Source: Fusarium oxysporum f. sp. lycopersici 4287
Taxonomy: Eukaryota > Ascomycota > Sordariomycetes > Hypocreales > Nectriaceae
NCBI RefSeq assembly: GCF_000149955.1
Contig: NC_030996.1
Span: 885,467-949,466, forward strand
Reading direction: 5' to 3'
Length of the DNA stretch: 64,000 nt
Of this stretch, positions 10,839 to 19,910 are shown one piece after another. Both the position numbers and the translations under genes were made by a program. Position 1 is the stretch's first letter. The number at the start of each line of letters is the position of its first letter. The notes beneath the pieces are model-generated. The model searched no databases. It saw nothing but the letters and a program-made list of their open reading frames with translations, and was not told the origin of the DNA.

Positions 10839-12692
10839 CTACTTTGACAGCTTGCGATCGGCCTCATCTCCAAAATCCCATGTTGGCTTGTCTGCGCCGT
10901 TAGGCCGACTTGCTCTCCTGAACCCAACTTCCAGACCCTCAATTTCCACAACAGGCGGTACGGCCTCCACCTCAGCCTTATAAGCGTTAGAGTACCACTT
11001 CTCGACGTATTTGTCCCCAGTGAAGAGCTCAGGGAAAACCTGTCGCATCCTCAATAATGCCGTTCCTGAGATCTGATCCACGCTGTGCGCATGTCGCAGG
11101 GCGAGGAAATCAGGTCCGATATCTTTCCTCAATCTCTCCTTTACTTCTTCAGGATACTGCCCAACCTTGAAGAGGAGCAAGTCGTAGTGAAGAAGTGAAG
11201 CCTTTCCATGCCATGATCCGCCACGGGTGGCGCGATGATAGAGACCTAGCAGGGCTGTGATGGCACCAATGCATCCTGTTCCGTAGTCCGAAATGGGAAA
11301 AGGAGGGACGACGGGTTCTAACAAGCCCATGAAACGACCCTGCTCCCACGCGATGCCACTGACCTATCAATCGGGTTAGTTCGATCTCCCCTGCAGCTGT
11401 AGATCAAGGCACTTACACAATCAGCAATCTGTTGCCACCCAGGTCGTCCAGCCCACTCTCCCTCGTAGCCAAAGCAGTTCTCATTGACATACACAAAGCC
11501 CTTGCCACGCTCCTTAGCAAGTTTTGTAAGTGTAGTAGCGCCATATCCAAGCTTCTCCAGAGCGCCAGGTCGGTATCCATCGACAACGACATCCGCTTCA
11601 GCGAGAAGCTTCTCAAACTCAGCTCTTCCCTCAGAGGACTTCAGGTCTAGCTCTGCAGCGTGCTTGCCCATGTTGCCATCTACCTGGAAGAAAGGAACAT
11701 CACTCAGATTGGGACTCGTAATCTTGAGCACATCGGCTCCATACTCTCCGAGAATACGGGTGATAATAGGTCCGGCAATGATACGGCAGAGCTCAAGAAC
11801 CTTAATGCCTGACAATATCCTCTTTGGGTGCTCTGAGCTTGGTGTTAGGGGACACTTGGGTGTCTCGGACTCAAGGTTGTCGACAGACCATGGCGGAAGT
11901 GCCATATTTGTTTTGCCCTGATTGTTTGTCAGATATGCCCTTGTATATGAGATTTACAACTTACATGTTGAGTTTTCACAAAGTCCTCGTGCTTCAAAGC
12001 AGGAACTCCAGCCTGTCGACGAGCAGCATTCATACTCTCAAGCTCATCTATCGAGAACTGTCGAACAGCAGGCTCGATGGTATCGACAATGCTCTCATGT
12101 GTTTGCAAGTCTGGTCTGAAAGGTTCAAGACCAATCATCTTGAGGGTTGTTGAAGCCTCCAGAGATCCATGAATGTGATAATACTCTCCAGCGTTCTTAG
12201 TCTCATACAAGTTGGCTGACATGCGGCGGTAAGGATTTGACTGGGCCTGCAGCAAATCCGTATCTTATGGTCGTTAGTTCCTTGGCCTGAAAGCCAACAG
12301 TTGTGGCGTATAGACGTACCTTTGAGTAGAGCCTTGACGCCAGGGTCAAGCTTTCCAAGACCACCAACTTTGGCCATATAAGCCTGGCAGAGGAAGGCTG
12401 TAGTCTTCTCCAAGTCGACATTGATCTTCTTCGGTTGTAATTCACCTTCAACGGTCTTTGCTAGCAGACTGGCAACGGCACCCTCTATCGCCTTAAGCGC
12501 AGCAGTTGTTTCCGTCTCCTTGAATGGAATAGGAAAGTAGGGTGCATCTCGAGTTGACGTAAACTCGATGTTGTCCTTGAGCTCCTTCACAGCCGCTGGA
12601 AAAGCAACCTCATCGAACTGACCGCAAAGGTAGTCAAAGATTCTCTTACTCTCCTCAACCGAGGAATAATCGTGCTGGTTAGTGCTACCCAT
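10839..12692 (-). CDS. Class III CoA-transferase (CaiB/BaiF family), two-domain fungal type
   Basis: Four exons: 12692-12320, 12263-11965, 11917-11417, 11363-10839, giving 565 aa. The first intron uses an AAG acceptor at 12264-12266 (preceded by ACTAAC), which is the only in-frame choice. CaiB/BaiF core: LSGIKVLELCRIIAGP, LGEYGADVLKI, LDLKSSEGRAEFEKLLAEADVVVDGYRPG and LEKLGYG. About 225 N-terminal residues (YFPIPFKETETTAALKAIEG and SANLYETKNAGEYYHIHGS) resemble a second, partial CaiB-like unit. Family members move CoA between carboxylic acids or racemise acyl-CoAs. Next to an intradiol dioxygenase, activation of an aromatic acid or a ring-fission product is plausible, but the substrate cannot be read from sequence. 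Confidence 0.88.
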
Positions 12693-13175
12693 GTTGACAG
12701 AAGGAACTTATCGGTTATTGGCTTAAAAAAGGCATCCACCCGAGGGCATCTACAAGAGGTGGATTGTTAAGAGGGAGTCTTTATACAGTGACACAACTCG
12801 ATTCGTTGAGTGGCGGAAACCGACGGCAGTTCGGACTAAAGCGATAACCCACTATATCTGGGTGATAACTGCCTATGATTCATGGGTTTTTGGCGATGTA
12901 TGACCCATAACGCGCGACAGATAGTGTCATCAGTGATTGAGTTTGTTGTGAAGACCCCATATTTTAGTGGTGGAGGTCGGCTGTGACCCTTGCCGATAGC
13001 TTCTTGCCCGGCTTCCGACGCTGGATGTGAGCTGTAAAGACCCGCGCTAGAACATATCGAGGCATTTGAGAGAGACCTCGAGAGTTGAAGATAGTATATC
13101 GACAACAGAGAACACACTGCTGTCATATCGGTCGCTGTCACTCTATCATTCAGTCTGTCAAAATCTCTGATCAAT
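12693..13175. promoter_or_regulatory. Shared divergent promoter with CGG-N3-CCG site
   Basis: 483 bp separate the divergent starts of the CoA-transferase and the alpha/beta hydrolase. CGGAAACCG at 12814-12822 is an inverted CGG/CCG pair with a 3-bp spacer, a form used by Zn2Cys6 dimers. The site is seen; its use is inferred. A 117-residue reverse frame here has no support as a gene. Confidence 0.4.
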
Positions 13176-14156
13176 ATGCCGTTCATCAAAGTTCAGAACA
13201 AGAAGCTGTTTTACGCCCAAGTGGACGCTGAAACAGTCTCAAAAGATGGCCCAGTACTGGTATTCATCCATGGCCTTGGGTCATCTCATTCGTTTTATAT
13301 ACCTGTCATGAACCAGCTTGCGACTGCAGGATACTCATCGATTGCGTTGGATGTCTATGGTTAGTATTGGCTTTATTCTGTTTGCAGGAATTAAATACTG
13401 AAGATCAATAGGCAGTGGCCTTTCTGTGTTGTCAGAAGGGGTTGAAGATCCTACATTTGACACAATCGCGAGTGATGTTAAGGCTTTACTGGAAGGATTA
13501 AGCATTCCACCCGAAAATGCCGTCGCCGTTGGACATTCCATGGGCGGTATCATTGTACCAAAGCTCGCTCTGAAGTGCAGCCTCCGCGGCGCAGTCCTCA
13601 TTGGCCCTGTGTTGCCAAAGCCTGCAATGGCCGAGATCTTCAATACTCGCATAGGGACAGTCAAGAAAGGTGAGTCAATTTGAAGTGCTAAGAGTATGAT
13701 CTGGTATTGATATTGAGTTTAGAAGGAATGGAGCCAATGGCCAAAACTATTCCCTTCGCCGCGACAGGTTCCAAGGCAACTTTGACACAAAAGGCATTCA
13801 TTCGAGCTCTGTTGCTATCGCAAGAGCCCGAGGGATACATTGCCTTGTGTCGCGCCATTGCGCAAGCAGAATTGCCTCCCTACGCAAACATCAAATGCCC
13901 CGTGCTTGTTCTTTCTGGTGAAGAGGACAAAACAAGCCCGATCCCGGATGCGCAAAAGATTCTAAGCGAGTAAGTACTCACTTCACTGTAAGGTCAATTA
14001 ATTGAAGCAACCAGCGCTGACTTTCACTTTAGTTGGGGTTGCAGCGACTCGTCGAAGAGCATGCATATTTTGCCTGGAGTTGGTCATTGGCACTGTATTG
14101 AGGCAGCAGATGAAGTTGGTTCCAAAATACAAGAGTTCCTATCCAAATTGGGTTAA
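13176..14156 (+). CDS. Alpha/beta-hydrolase fold protein
   Basis: Four exons: 13176-13359, 13412-13669, 13723-13969, 14033-14156, giving 270 aa. Oxyanion motif VFIHGLGSSHSF (29-40), nucleophile elbow VGHSMGG with S104, the acid in VLSGEEDKTSP and the histidine in PGVGHWHCIE. Length and layout match enol-lactonase-like and C-C hydrolase-like enzymes. Divergent from the CoA-transferase and near the intradiol dioxygenase, it may hydrolyse a lactone formed after ring cleavage. That role is inference; the fold is clear. No signal peptide. Confidence 0.92.
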
Positions 14157-14547
14157 GGGTTTGAGATAAGATATAGATTAATCAGTATCAAAATGTATCT
14201 CTTCGCGACTTCAATCACAAGAGAGTGCATTGAAGATTGCTTCTGTTGTAATGCCAGACTACGTGTTTGCTGTTTGTGACCAAGCCTATTCAGCACTGAC
14301 TCAGGAGTGACCACGCAGGAATTCAGTGCTGTTGACCCCTCAATGTGACCATCGGCTACAGGGATCTTTCCATCGGTAGCTCGGTAATAGTGAACGGTGC
14401 GCCAATTTACGTCAGCGGGAATGTCACCAAATCTTACCCCATTCTCGTGGCCAAGTAACCAATAAAGACCTGGCCATATCCGACAGCTCGCGGCCCGCGG
14501 CTCACTCCCTCAGTTCCAGGGACCTCACACGACCTACCGACGACGAA

Positions 14548-16710
14548 ATGCCTACCAGGAGGGTCCGAGACTGCGAGAGAAGACGATGCGCCGAGGCCTG
14601 CGAGAGCTGCAAACGTCGCAAACAAAGATGCGATGGCCGTAGACCCTGCGCCCGCTGCATCAAGCGAGGTCTCGGGCATGAGTGCCACGAGTCTCAATCT
14701 GCCTCAAACAATGGCGCAAGACGCATCCTCGCGTCATCCCTACCAAGTCCCGATCCCGATAGACTCAGTAATATCACTGAGCAGACCACTCCTGCTGGTA
14801 GTATAACCGTCGGTAACAGATCGGGTTTGACGTCGGTGGATGAGGCGTATGTTGATGACGGGACCTCTTCTTCTCTACAGCTGCTCTCGAATACACAACC
14901 TGAAAGACTTCCACGCATGTCGCGCCTTGTTCAAGATACGAGGGGTGAATACATGTTCATAGGCGACTCTGCAACCCTATCTTTCCTTCAGAATATTAGG
15001 AGGATTGTGCGACGTAGCATAGGAGATTGTACCCTTGTTGATGACCCATTGCGACATGGTATCGTCGAAGCATCGCCTGAAACACGGCGAGGATGGATCC
15101 TGTCGAGTGCCCAGAACCCACCACCACGGCAGTCTGAGCAGGAACTCGATTATCTTGTGAAATGGTACATGCAATCAGCCAATTGCGTACTACTTCTCTT
15201 CGACCAAAAAGAACTTGACCAAGGCATAAGAAAGTGGATTGAAGATGGCCAAGATATCGCTGACCCTGCGAGTTCGGTATACTATCTGGTCTTTGCCATT
15301 GGTGCGCAAACAGGGCCAGAAGATAAAGATGACCTGGCTGAGACTTTCTTCAACTATGCCCGGTACTTGACAGTGGAAACCCTGATAGAAGAGCCGGGCA
15401 TTGTCACCATTCAAGCTTTGGTGCTCATCGCCATGTATCTTTTAGGTGCATCGCGCCGCAACGCGGCTTTTATGTATCTCGGCATGGGAGTTCGAGCTGC
15501 GTATGCCATCGGTCTTCATCGCCATGATATTGCTTCCCTCTTCTCTGCCAATGAGGGTCGTGCGAGAGAACAGCTATGGAAAGGCATCCGAATTCTCGAT
15601 CTGTTCATGAGCGCATCATTGGGCCGGCCTCCCTCAACATCCGAGTTGAGAGATACTACAAACCCTCAGAACTATTCAGCTTGCAATGATCTCTCCATGA
15701 TCTTCGAGTTGATCCTTACAGATGTTTATGCAAAGAGAATGATATCTCCGGAGATACTGGAACGCATCAGCAAGCATCTTCGACGGTGGACTGCACAATG
15801 TGGAGAGGGTCTCGCGGTTGATGGCATTGAGCAGGATGACTTGATCCGTGACCAGAATGGCGAAGAGCAGCCAAACATTGGGCTAATACACCTCAAACTA
15901 ACTGGCCATTGGACGGTCATGCTCCTGTCTCTTCCATTCCTACATAAGGCGGTATCTCAACACGTCGAAGACAATGAACAGTCCGCACAAGGAACTGCAA
16001 AGCGATCTTCGTCATCGAATCAAGTTCTTGTACACTCCTGCCTTGAGTCAGCAGTGCGGACAGTGGACCTGCTACAGACTCTCGTCAGGACTGGAACCAT
16101 ACCGAAACGCTTACCGATTGTTGGCAATTCGGCGTTTGTATCTGGCCTCGTCCTCGGTGCAGCGATCTTTGGGGATTTCGACAACTCATTTCCGCTCGAG
16201 AAGAGTCTCCATGCAGCGAGAGGCGTTCTCGACCGTTTCAGTCGTTACGATGCTGTGGCGAAGCGCCATCTTATGATCTTGGATCACCTACAGAATGCAT
16301 GCGACATATACATGGATAACCGAGCAAGGTTACGAATGGAACGTCAACGGCACCTCGTCAACGGTCTCTTCGGGAGTATTCACACAATCGGGAAGTCGCC
16401 ATTGCGGAATTCTCAGCAACCAGAAGGTAACTCTCGAATCGGTTCAACGGATGGAATACAACCGCAACCGCAAACGCCCAGACCGGGCCAGGTAGCGAAC
16501 GAGATGACCGAGGAGCAGCAAGGGTTTTTGATGGAGGGAGGAGAGCAGACAGAGATTGACGTCGATATTTCAGCGGACGCTTTTCTGGGTATTTCACCGA
16601 ACATGCTTTGGTTCGATTCTTTTGATACGACTATGTCTCTATTTCCTATCGTCGATACGCAAATAATGGGTGACGAAATGATGGCCAACGGTGTTAATAA
16701 TCAAGAATGA
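14548..16710 (+). CDS. Zn2Cys6 fungal transcription factor
   Basis: One uninterrupted exon, 720 aa. The zinc cluster is at residues 18-46 with spacing C-x2-C-x6-C-x5-C-x2-C-x8-C (CESCKRRKQRC, then PCARC). The middle-homology region (Fungal_trans) runs about residues 200-350 with the conserved YLGMGVRAAYAIGLHRHD; an acidic, Gln-rich tail follows. It lies between the hydrolase and the S66 peptidase and is the obvious candidate regulator of the 9-18 kb group, consistent with CGG-type sites upstream of the dioxygenase and in the divergent promoter. Upstream 14157-14547 is 390 bp of promoter without a gene. Confidence 0.94.
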   Translation: MPTRRVRDCERRRCAEACESCKRRKQRCDGRRPCARCIKRGLGHECHESQSASNNGARRILASSLPSPDPDRLSNITEQTTPAGSITVGNRSGLTSVDEAYVDDGTSSSLQLLSNTQPERLPRMSRLVQDTRGEYMFIGDSATLSFLQNIRRIVRRSIGDCTLVDDPLRHGIVEASPETRRGWILSSAQNPPPRQSEQELDYLVKWYMQSANCVLLLFDQKELDQGIRKWIEDGQDIADPASSVYYLVFAIGAQTGPEDKDDLAETFFNYARYLTVETLIEEPGIVTIQALVLIAMYLLGASRRNAAFMYLGMGVRAAYAIGLHRHDIASLFSANEGRAREQLWKGIRILDLFMSASLGRPPSTSELRDTTNPQNYSACNDLSMIFELILTDVYAKRMISPEILERISKHLRRWTAQCGEGLAVDGIEQDDLIRDQNGEEQPNIGLIHLKLTGHWTVMLLSLPFLHKAVSQHVEDNEQSAQGTAKRSSSSNQVLVHSCLESAVRTVDLLQTLVRTGTIPKRLPIVGNSAFVSGLVLGAAIFGDFDNSFPLEKSLHAARGVLDRFSRYDAVAKRHLMILDHLQNACDIYMDNRARLRMERQRHLVNGLFGSIHTIGKSPLRNSQQPEGNSRIGSTDGIQPQPQTPRPGQVANEMTEEQQGFLMEGGEQTEIDVDISADAFLGISPNMLWFDSFDTTMSLFPIVDTQIMGDEMMANGVNNQE

Positions 16711-17135
16711 AACGGATATCCGAAGGGACTCATCTGTGGACCAGAGTAACCAAATTGAGCAAGCGAACAAGGATAATCGTCTTATGGGCATTAGCGAAAA
16801 TGGCGAATGGTGGAACTTTTGTTACTCGTTTGTCGCTTGAAGGGCGCGATGGCAATCTAGGCCTCACGAAATATGACGATTACACACATTTTCCCTTTTC
16901 AGACTGGATTGAATAAGGTAAGCTGACCCGGTGATGTTCGATATCACAACATAATTTATAACATAACGTAACGCAGGGTCGTCAGTGGAGATATTAAAAT
17001 CCGCCATTGACCCCTCACTGGATCTGACGCGATACAAGATCAACCAACATCACTCGAAACATTGAACATCGCATATCCTTTTGAGGTCGATTCCATTTTT
17101 AGATAGCGCCAAGGCAAATTCGTTCAACACCCAGC

Positions 17136-18215
17136 ATGCCTTCACCAATTCGAGCGAAACACCTAAAGCCTGGTGACAGAATCGCATTCATATCACCATC
17201 AGAGCGTATCAACGCCACGCTTCCAGCAGTCGTAGACCGGGCCTCTGCTCTTCTCACAAACAAAGGATATCAAGTGCAGACTTTCTTCAGTGAAGATAAG
17301 GGCATTCAGTCATGCATTGATAATCGGCTCTCCGAGATCCGAGCCGCTTTCTCAGATCCCAGCATTTCCGCCATCATCACTACCATTGGCGGCACAACCT
17401 TCACAGAGCTTCTTCCAGCTCTGATTGCGGACAAAGAACTTCACGAGACCATTCGTGCAAACCCAAAGATCGTAGTGGGCTATTCCGACATCTCGGGCTT
17501 GCACTGGTTCTTGTTTGGTTTAACGGGTCTCAGGACTTTCTATGGTCCTGGTGCTGTACCCGAGATCGGGGAAGCGAATGATGTCAACGATAAAGATACC
17601 CCTCTTGCCTTCTGTGTCGATAATTTGCTTCGAGCGATTGCATCTCCAGAACCACTCGGACAGATTCCCCGATCCAAGTTTTACGCACCAAGAGGAGCGC
17701 CCTTCTTTGCGACACCAGAATCGACAGAGCCACCAGAGGTTGTGAAGACAACCGACTGGCAATGGCTGCGACATGGAAAGGCTCAGGGTCGATTGTTCGG
17801 TGGTTGCCTCACCGTAGTCGCCCGCTTATCGGGAGTTTCAGCCATTGTTCCTGACTGGCGTGGCCGAATCGTCTTCCTCGAAACAGCTACAAACGAGGAC
17901 GGCTCTGGTGGAAACCCTCCTCACCGAGTTCAGGCAGCGTTTGCAGACTTGATAGCTCACGGTGTCTTCGAAGACGCTGCAGGACTGGTTGTAGGACGAC
18001 CTTATGGATATGATTCTGCTGAGGAGCGAGAGGTTTATGCCAGCATCATCAAGGGACTATTCTGTGAGGGACGGCTTGCTTCAAAGAACTTCCCGATTCT
18101 ATTCAATGTGGACATTGGGCATACGACACCAATGATTACGCTGCCGTATGATGCCTTGGCTGAGCTTGATTCTGAGACTGATACTTTTGCTGTTTTGGAA
18201 TCTGGGGTTGAGTAG
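17136..18215 (+). CDS. S66-family serine peptidase (LD-carboxypeptidase / MccF-like)
   Basis: Single exon, 359 aa, full length for the family. The S66 Ser-Glu-His triad can be placed: S117 in VVGYSDISGLHW, E249 in VFLETATNEDG, H329 in FNVDIGHTTP. The N-terminal LKPGDRIAFISPS and the IGGTTFTELLP loop are typical. Bacterial relatives trim murein tetrapeptides or cleave microcin C-type acyl-sulfamoyl adenylates; fungi lack murein, so the substrate is probably another amide or peptide-like compound. Its place at the end of a catabolic group suggests amide or conjugate hydrolysis, or self-protection. No signal peptide, so intracellular. Confidence 0.92.
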   Translation: MPSPIRAKHLKPGDRIAFISPSERINATLPAVVDRASALLTNKGYQVQTFFSEDKGIQSCIDNRLSEIRAAFSDPSISAIITTIGGTTFTELLPALIADKELHETIRANPKIVVGYSDISGLHWFLFGLTGLRTFYGPGAVPEIGEANDVNDKDTPLAFCVDNLLRAIASPEPLGQIPRSKFYAPRGAPFFATPESTEPPEVVKTTDWQWLRHGKAQGRLFGGCLTVVARLSGVSAIVPDWRGRIVFLETATNEDGSGGNPPHRVQAAFADLIAHGVFEDAAGLVVGRPYGYDSAEEREVYASIIKGLFCEGRLASKNFPILFNVDIGHTTPMITLPYDALAELDSETDTFAVLESGVE

Positions 18216-18765
18216 CGGAAGGGGTTGAATAGTATAATACGATTAAGCTGCACGCAATGTTCCATGGTATCTAAGGGTAGACTACGCTCCATCGCTTCAC
18301 TTCAAACTCAACTCTCCAATACTGTACCACCAGGTTCCCCCTTCTGCCATGATCAATCGAGCGGGACGCCAACGTGTTCTTTGTTTGTTGGGCCTCCATT
18401 TCCATCATATCTTGAGGGTAGCCGTGCGTCCACCTGTCGTCAGAAGGACATATGGGTAGCTGAGTTGCCACACATGACCAGCGAAGAAACAAATGTCATC
18501 TTCTGCAGGGTCGGGAGTCTCTTGTCAGATACCCGCCTGTGTAAAAGGTTCGGCGCGGCACAGCCTTCTCTGACGACAATGTGCCTCTCTGGCGACTCAG
18601 GAAACAGGAATGGGTCTTAGAAGGTAGGGCTTTGCAATGTGACTCCTGTCGAGCTAGTTGCTGTCGAAGTTGATGGACCTCCTTATTTGTCGAGACAACC
18701 TTCTTCTTAGCCTTCATGGGGAGTGTATTTTACAGCCAAGGATTCGCACTTCCGTTCGAGTAGGT
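18216..18765. other. Intergenic, weak reverse frames only
   Basis: Downstream of the peptidase gene. On the minus strand, frames starting MKAKKKVVSTNKEVHQLRQQ (18717) and a following frame with ICFFAGHVWQL look faintly protein-like, but no spliced model holds together. Possibly a decayed gene; I do not call one. Confidence 0.35.
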
Positions 18766-19032
18766 TTAATATCCATCGGCTCGAAGGGCAGCTATCCCAG
18801 TGACCATTGTTAAGACGAAGAGAACGCAGATTGATATGATCAATATGGCTGAATATTGAGCCCATTCTTCATCGTCGAATTTACGAAGATCTTTGGTCCA
18901 ATCTGGCATGTTGATGGTGCCTGCTTGAACAAGGCATGCGAGAGCGAATATCGAAAGTACAATGAGAGTCCAAATGCTTATCCAGACGTTGAAAAGAGCC
19001 CTTGAGAGGGTGGAGTTTCTAACTTGCTGCAT
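18766..19032 (-). CDS. Small predicted two-pass membrane protein
   Basis: 88 aa from an ATG at 19032. Two clear hydrophobic helices: about residues 14-37 (ISIWTLIVLSIFALACLV) and 61-83 (AILIISICVLFVLTMVTGIA), separated by a polar loop rich in Asp/Glu/Lys (DWTKDLRKFDDEEW). No family recognised. The helix-loop-helix design is too regular to be chance translation, but no splice signals or homology back it up. A further exon on either side cannot be excluded. Confidence 0.5.
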   Translation of the reverse strand: MQQVRNSTLSRALFNVWISIWTLIVLSIFALACLVQAGTINMPDWTKDLRKFDDEEWAQYSAILIISICVLFVLTMVTGIAALRADGY

Positions 19033-19769
19033 GTTGGCGACAATGCAATTTACTAGAGCGAGAATTTAATGCAACAACAAGGGACTGATTCGATATCGAC
19101 AAAACAGGCATTTCAAAGAAGGTGAGTACTGTTATCTGTTCTTTCGAAGCGTTTATTTTGGCGGTTATTATACTTACATGCGAGACTCGGAGAATATTAG
19201 AGACCCGCTGGTCCCTTGCACGGTTTGATTGACGAGCTGTCAGCGCTAGACATGTGGGGCGAATCCGAGCCAATCTTGTGAGGCCATCAACAAGAAATCT
19301 GCCTTGAAACGGATGATGCAGTTTTGTGAGACATGAAAGAAGCCACCAAGTTGCAATACGAAATGACTCATCTCCAATAGAATTGTATTTTGATCCGGTG
19401 ATTCCGAAACAAGTTCATTGATTCCCGGAGGGAGGGAGGGAGACACTTATCAAGGTCGGTTGGCTTCCTCGGGTAAAAGGTCCTGTAACTCTGCGCCTGT
19501 ATAAAAATAGCCCAGTCCTGAACATCAGGATGTCGCAGTAGGTCACTTGAATTGTACCTTGAGAGTGAACTGAGAAAGCCAGAAAATAATAGTGCAACGG
19601 TAAGATTTAATCAGGTTGAGGAACGGGGGGTTTTCGTTGTTAAAACACAAATACACTGTATGTCATTATGTTGAGCAAGAAGCAATTGATTACCATAAGG
19701 GAGGCCAGCTAAAATGTACTGAGTATATGGTCAAGTTTCAATGATCGGCTATTACATAAGCTCAAGCAA
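19033..19769. other. Gene-free interval upstream of the tRNA gene
   Basis: About 0.7 kb with only short overlapping reverse frames. A GA-rich stretch (GGGAGGGAGGGAG) lies near 19430-19442. Nothing else can be supported. Confidence 0.5.
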
Positions 19770-19892
19770 AGCAGCTTGGCGCAGTGGAAGCGCGGTATGT
19801 TCTTCTCCACAGTGGGAACTCGAAATTCGTACTAACTCATCCCAGCCGGGCTCATAACCCGGAGGTCACTGGATCGAAACCAGTAGCTGCTA
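19770..19892 (+). tRNA. Initiator tRNA-Met (CAT) with a 51-nt intron at 26/27
   Basis: Exons 19770-19794 (25 nt) and 19846-19892 (47 nt) join to a perfect 72-nt cloverleaf. Acceptor stem AGCAGCT/AGCTGCT pairs 7/7 with A1:U72 and discriminator A; D stem GCGC/GCGC; anticodon stem CCGGG/CCCGG around CTCATAA; T stem ACTGG/CCAGT around ATCGAAA. A1:U72, three G:C pairs below the anticodon loop and an A-containing T loop are initiator marks. The A-box (TTGGCGCAGTGG) and B-box (GGATCGAAACC) are intact, and a T7 terminator follows. The oddity is the interruption between the D arm and the anticodon stem, not at the canonical 37/38 site. As the unspliced RNA cannot fold as a tRNA, either the insert is removed or this copy is dead; the perfect stems argue against long decay. 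Confidence 0.9.
19795..19845 (+). other. Spliceosomal-type intron inside the tRNA gene
   Basis: 51 nt starting GTATGT and ending CCCAG, with TACTAAC at 19830-19836, its branch A 10 nt before the 3' end. These are the same signals used by mRNA introns in this window, for example in the HET gene (4601-4657) and the small secreted protein gene (33718-33771). No bulge-helix-bulge structure of the tRNA endonuclease type is evident at the junctions. Confidence 0.8.
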
Positions 19893-19903
19893 CGAAGCAT
19901 TTC

Positions 19904-19910
19904 TTTTTTT
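19904..19910 (+). terminator. Pol III terminator of the tRNA gene
   Basis: Seven T starting 11 nt after the last tRNA base, preceded by TTC. Suitable for Pol III termination. Confidence 0.8.

Noticed and set aside
12836..13189. 117-codon reverse frame in the divergent promoter
   Set aside because: Overlaps the start of the hydrolase gene and lacks any motif.
19807..19811. Earlier CACAG acceptor inside the tRNA intron
   Set aside because: Would give a 17-nt intron upstream of the branch site and does not restore a cloverleaf.
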